A DNA stretch of 31,876 nt from Acidobacteriota bacterium (GTDB lineage: Bacteria > Acidobacteriota > Polarisedimenticolia > Polarisedimenticolales > Polarisedimenticolaceae), in NCBI GenBank assembly GCA_011773795.1, contig WVWW01000195.1, forward strand, positions 1 through 31,876. Direction: 5' to 3'. Shown in pieces: positions 26,908 to 31,876 of the stretch; the stretch's first letter is position 1; every line of letters begins with the position of its first letter. The notes below the pieces were generated by a model. It made no database searches. It worked only from the letters and a program-made list of their open reading frames with translations, and was not told the origin of the DNA. The translations under genes and the position numbers were made by a program.

Positions 26908-28683
26908 GTGAGCCGCATAAAACGCCTACCCGAGCACCTGATCGATCGAATCGCTGCGGGGGAGGTCGTCGAGCGCCCCGCATCGGTCGTCAAGGAACTG
27001 CTCGAAAACAGCCTGGATGCCGGTGCAACTGACGTCCGTGTCGAAATCAAACACGGAGGCAAGTCGAGCATCGTCGTCGACGACGACGGGTGCGGCATGA
27101 GCGCCGACGACGCGCGACTGGCCGTCGCGCGGCACGCGACGAGCAAGCTGGCATCGGATGCCGATCTCGATCGGATCGAGACGTACGGCTTCCGTGGCGA
27201 GGCGCTGAGCAGTATCGCTGCCGTGTCGGTTTTCCGGTTGCGCACGCAGAGCGAGGGTTTCGCCGGAACGGAGTTGGTGATTCGCGGCGGCGAGCTCGAA
27301 TCGGAACGCGAGGTGGCGGGGCACCGCGGGACCCGCATCGAGGTCCAGCGTCTGTTCTTCAACGTGCCCGCGAGACGTAAATTCCTGCGTGCGGATTCGA
27401 CCGAGCTCGCGCACGTCGTCCGCCTGGTCACCCGGACGGCACTCGCCCGCCCGCCGGCGCGTTTCCGGCTGGAGCACGGAGGGCAGACGCTTCTCGACAC
27501 GCCCGTCGCCGAAGGTTTCGCCGAACGCGTCGCGCAGATCATCGGTCGCGAGCGCGCCCGCAAGATGATCCCGTTCGAGCTGGAGTCCGACGGGCTTCGA
27601 GTTCATGGCTTTGCGGGCCGACCGGTGGACAGCCTGCCGCGGCGCGATTCCCAGCACGTCTTCGTGAACGGCCGGAGCGTCAGCGATCGCACGATCCAGC
27701 ATGCGATCAACAGTGCGTACGGCGAGACGATGCCACGCGGCCGGTATCCGGCGCTGGTTCTTTTCCTGGAAGCGGACCTCGAGCTGGTCGACGTCAACGT
27801 CCACCCGCAGAAACGCGAGGTTCGTTTCAGCGCCGGCCGGCAAGTGCACGAAACGACGCGCCTGGCGATTCGCTCTGCGTTACAGGGCGCGGCGGTCGTT
27901 CCGACATTGACCGAGCTCCGGCCCTCGGGCGAGGACGTCGCAGGGCGGGCTGGCGGCGTCGGGGAGGCGACCCTGTCCTACCTGGAACGACATCGCGAGT
28001 CGTCTGCGGGTGATGCGGCATGGCGTGTCGCCGAATCACGTCCCGGCTCGATCGCCAGGCCCGCCACACCGTTGCTCGATCGAGGCGAGCTCCGCGACGA
28101 AGAAAGCGCCGCGACAACGCTTGGCCAATACCTGGAGAGCTACATCGTGGCCCAAGACCGCGAGGGCATCCTTCTCGTCGATCAACATGCCGCCCATGAG
28201 CGCGTCCTGTTCGAGAAGTATCTCGCGGACGCGGACGACGATACGGTCGAGATTCAGACGCTGATGTTCCCGCAGACGATCGAGCTCTCGGCCGAAGAGT
28301 GTTCCTGGTTGCTGGCCGAGCTCGACGAATTCCGCCGGCTGGGTTTTCACATCGAGCCCTTCGGCGGGACGACGGTGCGGGTCAGCGCGATCCCCGCCAT
28401 TGTCTCGGGTTCGGATCCTTCCGAACTGATCGGCGAGCTGCTGGGCCAGGCGGGGACCGCGACCAGCGCCAAACGGGACACGCATGCGCTGCGTCGCCGG
28501 ATGATCACGACCGCCGCGTGTCACGCCGCGATCAAGGTGAACTACCCGTTGAGTCGTCCGGCCATGCAACGGCTGCTCGACGACCTGTTCCGGGTGGAGA
28601 ATCCTTCGACCTGTCCGCACGGCAGGCCGGCGCTCTTCCGTCTGAGCCTCGATGAGATCGAGCGCGCGTTTCGCCGTCGCTAG
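26908..28683 (+). CDS. mutL: DNA mismatch repair protein MutL (endonuclease type)
   Basis: A 591-residue MutL, the ATP-dependent matchmaker of mismatch repair. The GHKL ATPase N-terminus shows RIAAGEVVERPASVVKELLENSLDAGA, the DDDGCGM box, ATSKLASDADL and TYGFRGEALSSI. The ~340-400 region is a variable linker. The C-terminal dimerisation domain carries the metal-binding endonuclease motif DQHAAHERVLFE starting at D425, together with ACHAAIKVN and CPHGRP (from C569). These mark a MutL that nicks DNA itself, as in bacteria lacking MutH. GTG 26908 is chosen because it gives the exact family N-terminus; GGAG is 10 bases upstream. A TTAAGAT promoter box precedes it. It diverges from the sigma-like gene. 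Confidence 0.95.
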   Translation: MSRIKRLPEHLIDRIAAGEVVERPASVVKELLENSLDAGATDVRVEIKHGGKSSIVVDDDGCGMSADDARLAVARHATSKLASDADLDRIETYGFRGEALSSIAAVSVFRLRTQSEGFAGTELVIRGGELESEREVAGHRGTRIEVQRLFFNVPARRKFLRADSTELAHVVRLVTRTALARPPARFRLEHGGQTLLDTPVAEGFAERVAQIIGRERARKMIPFELESDGLRVHGFAGRPVDSLPRRDSQHVFVNGRSVSDRTIQHAINSAYGETMPRGRYPALVLFLEADLELVDVNVHPQKREVRFSAGRQVHETTRLAIRSALQGAAVVPTLTELRPSGEDVAGRAGGVGEATLSYLERHRESSAGDAAWRVAESRPGSIARPATPLLDRGELRDEESAATTLGQYLESYIVAQDREGILLVDQHAAHERVLFEKYLADADDDTVEIQTLMFPQTIELSAEECSWLLAELDEFRRLGFHIEPFGGTTVRVSAIPAIVSGSDPSELIGELLGQAGTATSAKRDTHALRRRMITTAACHAAIKVNYPLSRPAMQRLLDDLFRVENPSTCPHGRPALFRLSLDEIERAFRRR

Positions 28684-28717
28684 TCAACCTTGTTTTACGG
28701 CGTTTTTGGGCGCCATG

Positions 28718-28754
28718 TTTGACGCGCTTTGACGCGATCCGTATAAGGAGGGGG
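28718..28754 (+). promoter_or_regulatory. Promoter with repeated TTTGACGCG box before the lytic transglycosylase gene
   Basis: TTGACG (28719-28724), 17 bases, then TATAAG (28742-28747). The sequence TTTGACGCG occurs twice, at 28718-28726 and 28728-28736, exactly 10 bases apart. The -10 overlaps the Shine-Dalgarno AAGGAGGGGG (28745-28754), which directly abuts the ATG at 28755. Confidence 0.55.
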
Positions 28755-29429
28755 ATGAGAGCCGGATCGATCCTCTGCGGTCTCGTGTTGCTGCTTGCCG
28801 TCGCACCGATCCAGGGCGCGGAGGCGGTCGTCACTTTCGTGGATGGCCGCACGCTCCACGTGGCGTCGGTTTCCGTCAACGGGGACGTGGCGACCCTCGT
28901 GCTCCAGGGCGGTAGCGAGTTACATGTGCCGGCGACGCGTGTCGCGCGCTACCAGATGTCGGCGACGGCCGTTGCGGTCGCACCGCCCGTGAGGCAGAAA
29001 CCGAACGACGCGTGGACCCGGATGGCCGGCCCCTACGCGGAGACGATCCGCCGGGCGGCCCAGCGCCACGGCGTCGACCCCGTCCTACTGACCGCCATGG
29101 CCGCGGTCGAGTCCGGGTTCGACCCGCGAGCGGTGTCGCACAAGGGTGCCGAGGGGTTGTTGCAGCTGATGCCGGAAACGGCGAAGCGTTTCGGTGTGGC
29201 CGACAGTTTCGATCCGGATCAGAACATCGACGGGGGAGCGCGTTACCTGGACTGGTTGCTCGACCGGTTCTCGGGCGACGAACAACTCGCGCTGGCCGGG
29301 TACAACGCCGGGGAGGCGGCCGTCGATCGCTACCAGGGGGTCCCCCCGTACCCCGAGACGGAGCAGTACGTGGTCAAGGTCCTCGGTCGCGCCGACGCCC
29401 TTCGCGCCGCTCAAAACAGTGCTCGCTGA
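28755..29429 (+). CDS. Lytic murein transglycosylase, small SLT-domain protein
   Basis: A 224-residue exported enzyme that cleaves peptidoglycan between MurNAc and GlcNAc to form 1,6-anhydro ends. A signal peptide covers about residues 1-23 (hydrophobic LCGLVLLLAVAP, cleavage near GAEA). Residues ~25-70 form a small beta-rich region with a VTFVDGRTLHVASVSVNGDVATLVL pattern. The SLT domain (about 93-215) has the catalytic glutamate E119 in AAVESGFDPRAVS, then GLLQLMPETAKRFGV, NIDGGARYLDWLLDRF and ALAGYNAGEAAVDRYQGVPPYPETEQYV, the standard family sequence. ATG 28755 is chosen for the signal peptide and the adjacent purine-rich Shine-Dalgarno. No lipobox is visible, so it is probably periplasmic and soluble. 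A role in cell-wall remodelling or assembly of envelope structures is likely but not specific. Confidence 0.92.
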   Translation: MRAGSILCGLVLLLAVAPIQGAEAVVTFVDGRTLHVASVSVNGDVATLVLQGGSELHVPATRVARYQMSATAVAVAPPVRQKPNDAWTRMAGPYAETIRRAAQRHGVDPVLLTAMAAVESGFDPRAVSHKGAEGLLQLMPETAKRFGVADSFDPDQNIDGGARYLDWLLDRFSGDEQLALAGYNAGEAAVDRYQGVPPYPETEQYVVKVLGRADALRAAQNSAR

Positions 29430-29477
29430 GACGAAAACGTCCAGTTCTTTGAATTTTGGCCGCCATCCGGGCGAAGC

Positions 29478-29505
29478 GTGACTTCCATTTCGGGATCGTT
29501 ATATT
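29478..29505 (+). promoter_or_regulatory. Possible promoter of the DUF4388/TPR gene
   Basis: GTGACT (29478-29483), 16 bases, TATATT (29500-29505). A perfect TTGACA also occurs at 29519-29524, but no -10 follows it at the right distance. The rest of the 107-base gap shows nothing else clear. Confidence 0.35.
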
Positions 29506-29536
29506 GTCCGGGAAGGGCTTGACACAGGTTTAGCAC

Positions 29537-31030
29537 GTGCAATCGCATTTCAGCTCCCAGACGCTGGCCGAGATCTTCCGGGACCTCTATCTCGGCGAGC
29601 GGACCGGTGTCCTCGAGCTCGACCGAGAGGGTAAACAGAAACGCATTTGGTTCTCCCGCGGCCTGATCCACTACGCGGAGTCCTACGAGGACTTCGAGAA
29701 GCTCGGCCGCCGTCTCGTCCAGGACAAGCTGCTGTCCCCGGGTGCGCTGCAGGAGGCCGAATCCGGCCGCACGACCGGTGTCAGCCTGGCGCAGGGGCTG
29801 ATCAACCGCGGCCTGATCTCGCGCGAACCGCTCAGCAACGCCATCAAGGCGATCATCGAGAGCGTCGTCCGATCGGTGTTCCGCTGGGAGGGTGGCGCCG
29901 CCCGCTTCAAGGACGAAGATGAGGCCGAACCGGTCTTCGAGACCGACGTCCTGATGACCTTCGAGGTGATCCTCCAGGGCATCTTCAATATGACGGATTT
30001 CGATCCGATCGGCGAGGCGATGCATGGGCTGGACAACCAGATCCGGCTGCGGACTCCCGCACCGCTTCCCGTGGAGCGGCTGACGTTGTCGGCGTCGCAC
30101 GGGTTCATTCTCTCGCGCGTCGACGGCAACTCCACGGCGTCCGAGGTGCTCTCGGTGCTGCCGCAGCATGAGGAAGCTTTAGCCTTGCGATTCCTGTTCG
30201 GCTTGCTCGTGATGGGCGTCCTGGAGTACAGCCCGCCACTGGGCGAAGGGTCGTTCCGCGTCGCGAACATCCTGCGCGATCATGCCGACCGCCGGGCGCT
30301 CGAGCGCATGCAGGAACAGACTATCCGGCAGGCTTACGCGCAGATGCGCACGCAGAACCCTTACGAGGTCCTGGGTGTAACGCCGAGCACCGGCCGCGAG
30401 GCGATCGAGCAAGCCTACGAGGAGGCAAAGGGCCTGTTCAGCCGCGAGCGGTTGCTGCCCAGCGTTCGAGATCAGTTCCGGTCCGAGCTGGCAGTCATCG
30501 AGAGCCGTCTGATCGAGGCCTACCTCAGGCTGACCCAGGCCGAGACGGTCGACGCGGTCAAGAGTGCGCCACTGGTCCAGGCAAGGGACGCCGATGGGGA
30601 CGTGGACAACCTCCTGGTGCGCGCGGAGATGGACAAGAGCAAGTCGAAGGTCGCCCTCGAAGAGTCGCAGAAGGTCGCGAACAGTTACTACAGCAAAGCC
30701 GTCAAGGCGCAGCGTGACGGCGATTTTCACAACGCCATCCAATACGGGAAGCTCGCCATCTCCTACGACCCGGAAGACGCCAAACTGTTCTACCTGCTCG
30801 CGGAGTGCCAGGTGCGCAACCCGGGTCCGCGCTGGCAGCACCAGGCGGAGCAGAACTTCACGAAGGCGACCGAGCTGGACCCCTGGAACGCGAGTTACTG
30901 GATCAGCCTCGGGCGGTTCTACAAGAAACGGGGCCTCAAGCTGCGTGCGCGGAAGCAGTTCGAGGAGGCGCTCAAGCTCGTTCCCGAGCACCCCGAGGCC
31001 GAGAGCGAACTGGCCACCTTGGGCGGCTAG
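29537..31030 (+). CDS. DUF4388 / J-like / TPR multidomain protein
   Basis: A 497-residue cytoplasmic protein. The N-terminal ~110 residues fit DUF4388 (the PATAN-like effector domain): FSSQTLAEIFRDLYLGERTGVLELDREGKQKRIWFSRGLIHYAES. A winged-helix-like middle segment follows, ending near FLFGLLVMGVLEY. Residues 274-336 resemble a J domain (NPYEVLGVTP...AIEQAYEEAKGLF), but the catalytic HPD tripeptide is missing, so DnaK stimulation is unlikely. The C-terminal ~120 residues form TPR repeats (YYSKAVKAQRDGDFHNAIQYGKLAI and following). An in-frame stop six bases upstream limits the start to GTG 29537. Proteins of this layout are found in deltaproteobacteria and acidobacteria; the exact role is unknown, probably scaffold or signalling. 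Confidence 0.82.
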   Translation: MQSHFSSQTLAEIFRDLYLGERTGVLELDREGKQKRIWFSRGLIHYAESYEDFEKLGRRLVQDKLLSPGALQEAESGRTTGVSLAQGLINRGLISREPLSNAIKAIIESVVRSVFRWEGGAARFKDEDEAEPVFETDVLMTFEVILQGIFNMTDFDPIGEAMHGLDNQIRLRTPAPLPVERLTLSASHGFILSRVDGNSTASEVLSVLPQHEEALALRFLFGLLVMGVLEYSPPLGEGSFRVANILRDHADRRALERMQEQTIRQAYAQMRTQNPYEVLGVTPSTGREAIEQAYEEAKGLFSRERLLPSVRDQFRSELAVIESRLIEAYLRLTQAETVDAVKSAPLVQARDADGDVDNLLVRAEMDKSKSKVALEESQKVANSYYSKAVKAQRDGDFHNAIQYGKLAISYDPEDAKLFYLLAECQVRNPGPRWQHQAEQNFTKATELDPWNASYWISLGRFYKKRGLKLRARKQFEEALKLVPEHPEAESELATLGG

Positions 31031-31040
31031 CACTTGCGCG

Positions 31041-31049
31041 TGCTACGAT
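31041..31049 (+). promoter_or_regulatory. Extended -10 element, yceD-rpmF promoter
   Basis: TGCTACGAT fits TGnTAnnnT, with a predicted start near 31056 and the yceD ATG at 31072. It lies in the 41-base gap after the TPR gene. No -35 is apparent. Confidence 0.4.
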
Positions 31050-31071
31050 CCGGCCACGCACGGACCGGATC

Positions 31072-31650
31072 ATGTTCATTGATATCAACGACATAGGGGA
31101 GGGCTCGCTGGAGTTCGACCAGACCCTCACTCTGACGCGAGTCCGCGACGACAATCCCGACCTGCTCGAACCGCCGAACGTCCGGGTGCGGGGCACCATC
31201 ACCGCCGGCCCGACTCGGGGCAGGCCGGCGGAGGGCGCCTCGCTCGACGGACGCCTCGAAGGCCCCCTGCGACTCCGTTGTTGCCGTTGTCTTGAGCCCT
31301 TCGAGCAACCGGTGGAGGCGGAATTCCACCTCACGCTACGCTCCGAGGCGCCCGAGGTCGAGGACCCCGATCACCGGATCGACACCAGCGAGACCGGCTT
31401 TTTCGAGATCGAGGAGGGGCAGGTCGAACTCGATGCGGTGGCGACCGAGCAGGTCTTCCTCAACCTGCCGCAGAAGCCGCTCTGCTCGGGCTCGTGTGCC
31501 GGATTGTGCCCGACTTGCGGCATCAACCGAAACCGCCTAGAGTGCGACTGCCGCGAGGAGACGGTGGACCCAAGGCTACAAGCCCTTCGCCGGATTCGCG
31601 ACGAGATGGACCCTCCGCGAGGCCGAAAGCGGTCCCGAAACGAGAGCTAG
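31072..31650 (+). CDS. yceD: YceD/DUF177 family protein
   Basis: A 192-residue member of the YceD (DUF177) family, which nearly always precedes rpmF and is connected with 23S rRNA metabolism. Visible features are the central LRLRCCRCLEPFEQPVEAEF, the acidic stretch around EIEEGQVELDAVATEQVFLNLP, and the Cys-rich CSGSCAGLCPTCGINRN followed by CDC, probably a metal site. The C-terminal ~20 residues are basic. ATG 31072 gives the usual family start; the frame is open far upstream inside the TPR gene but without homology. The rpmF start lies 3 bases after the stop. Confidence 0.9.
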   Translation: MFIDINDIGEGSLEFDQTLTLTRVRDDNPDLLEPPNVRVRGTITAGPTRGRPAEGASLDGRLEGPLRLRCCRCLEPFEQPVEAEFHLTLRSEAPEVEDPDHRIDTSETGFFEIEEGQVELDAVATEQVFLNLPQKPLCSGSCAGLCPTCGINRNRLECDCREETVDPRLQALRRIRDEMDPPRGRKRSRNES

Positions 31651-31653
31651 ACC

Positions 31654-31836
31654 ATGGCGAACCCAAAACGACGGCACTCGAAGGCACGCACGAAAAAGCG
31701 TCGGGCGCACGATGCCCTGCCAAAAGTCGGCCTCTCCGTTTGCCCGAACTGCCACGAAAAGAAACTGCCCCACCGCGTTTGCCCGCACTGTGGCCAGTAC
31801 AAGGGCCGCGAGATCGTGACCCCGCCCGAGATCTGA
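31654..31836 (+). CDS. rpmF: 50S ribosomal protein L32
   Basis: A 60-residue L32. The basic N-terminus MANPKRRHSKARTKKRRAHDAL is the family signature. A zinc ribbon follows with CPNC and CPHCG, the Cys-containing form of L32. The tail GQYKGREIV is standard. It is translated directly after yceD, the usual order; plsX is the commonest next gene, but only 40 bases remain and cannot show it. Confidence 0.96.
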   Translation: MANPKRRHSKARTKKRRAHDALPKVGLSVCPNCHEKKLPHRVCPHCGQYKGREIVTPPEI

Positions 31837-31845
31837 CACCCGCAG

Positions 31846-31876
31846 AAGGGGTCAAGTCTTGGCATGCGACACTCGG
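31846..31876. other. Possible boundary of a REP-associated (RAYT-type) element
   Basis: The last bases read AAGGGGTCAAGTCTTGGCAT and continue to the window end. From memory, sequences of the GGGGTCAAGTCTTGACAT kind flank REP-associated tyrosine transposase genes in many G+C-rich genomes. Nothing beyond the window can be seen, and an ATG at 31864 could equally open the next gene. Confidence 0.3.

Noticed and set aside
29519..29524. Perfect TTGACA as the -35 of the DUF4388 gene
   Set aside because: The matching -10 position falls inside the coding region and has no acceptable hexamer.
30805..31071. N-terminal extension of YceD into the TPR gene
   Set aside because: The added residues are a shifted-frame reading of TPR codons; ATG 31072 matches the family start.

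Overview
The window is a G+C-rich stretch of bacterial chromosome, densely packed with housekeeping genes and without recognisable insertion sequences, prophage genes, tRNA or rRNA genes or CRISPR arrays. A heptosyltransferase points to a Gram-negative (LPS) envelope. The other markers are an HD phosphodiesterase of the PgpH/YqfF type, a fused alpha-beta E1 of a 2-oxo-acid dehydrogenase, a two-subunit glycyl-tRNA synthetase followed by PPDK, and a DUF4388/J-like/TPR protein. Together they suggest an Acidobacteriota-like or deltaproteobacterial/Myxococcota-like organism. That placement is inference; no rRNA is present to settle it.

Left third (1-9.4 kb), metabolism: the 3' end of a crotonase, then a heptosyltransferase-like gene that overlaps tail to tail with a PLP aminotransferase. 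Divergent from the aminotransferase is a compact three-gene biotin-dependent acyl-CoA carboxylase (biotin carboxylase, carboxyltransferase, biotin carrier). It converges on a minus-strand pair: an exported beta-propeller-like protein and the fused E1 enzyme.

Centre (9.4-25.3 kb), translation and RNA/ribosome maintenance: hisS-aspS, then the long cluster phoH-pgpH-ybeY-corC-era-recO-glyQ-glyS-ppdK. Almost every junction in that cluster overlaps by 1-4 bases, so the genes are probably translationally coupled; an internal promoter is likely before recO. The cluster joins ribosome and RNA quality control (PhoH, YbeY, Era), c-di-AMP turnover (PgpH), ion transport (CorC-like), recombination repair (RecO), glycine charging (GlyQS) and pyruvate/PEP interconversion (PPDK).

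Right third (25.3-31.9 kb): two unusual RNA-polymerase-related genes face each other across a hairpin. One encodes a DksA/TraR-type protein with a histone-H1-like Lys-rich head and an acidic tail. The other is a stand-alone sigma-70 region 3.2-4 protein with an excellent Shine-Dalgarno and no sigma region 2 in the window. A roughly 70-bp imperfect palindrome lies between the sigma-like gene and divergent mutL. Then come a small lytic transglycosylase, a DUF4388/J-like/TPR protein, yceD and rpmF. The last ~30 bases resemble, from memory, the flanks of REP-associated transposase elements.

Promoters: several gene starts are preceded by an extended -10 of the form TGnTAnnnT, and full -35/-10 pairs precede the DksA-like gene and the lytic transglycosylase. 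The best candidates for something undescribed are the sigma-fragment/DksA-like pair and the palindrome beside it.
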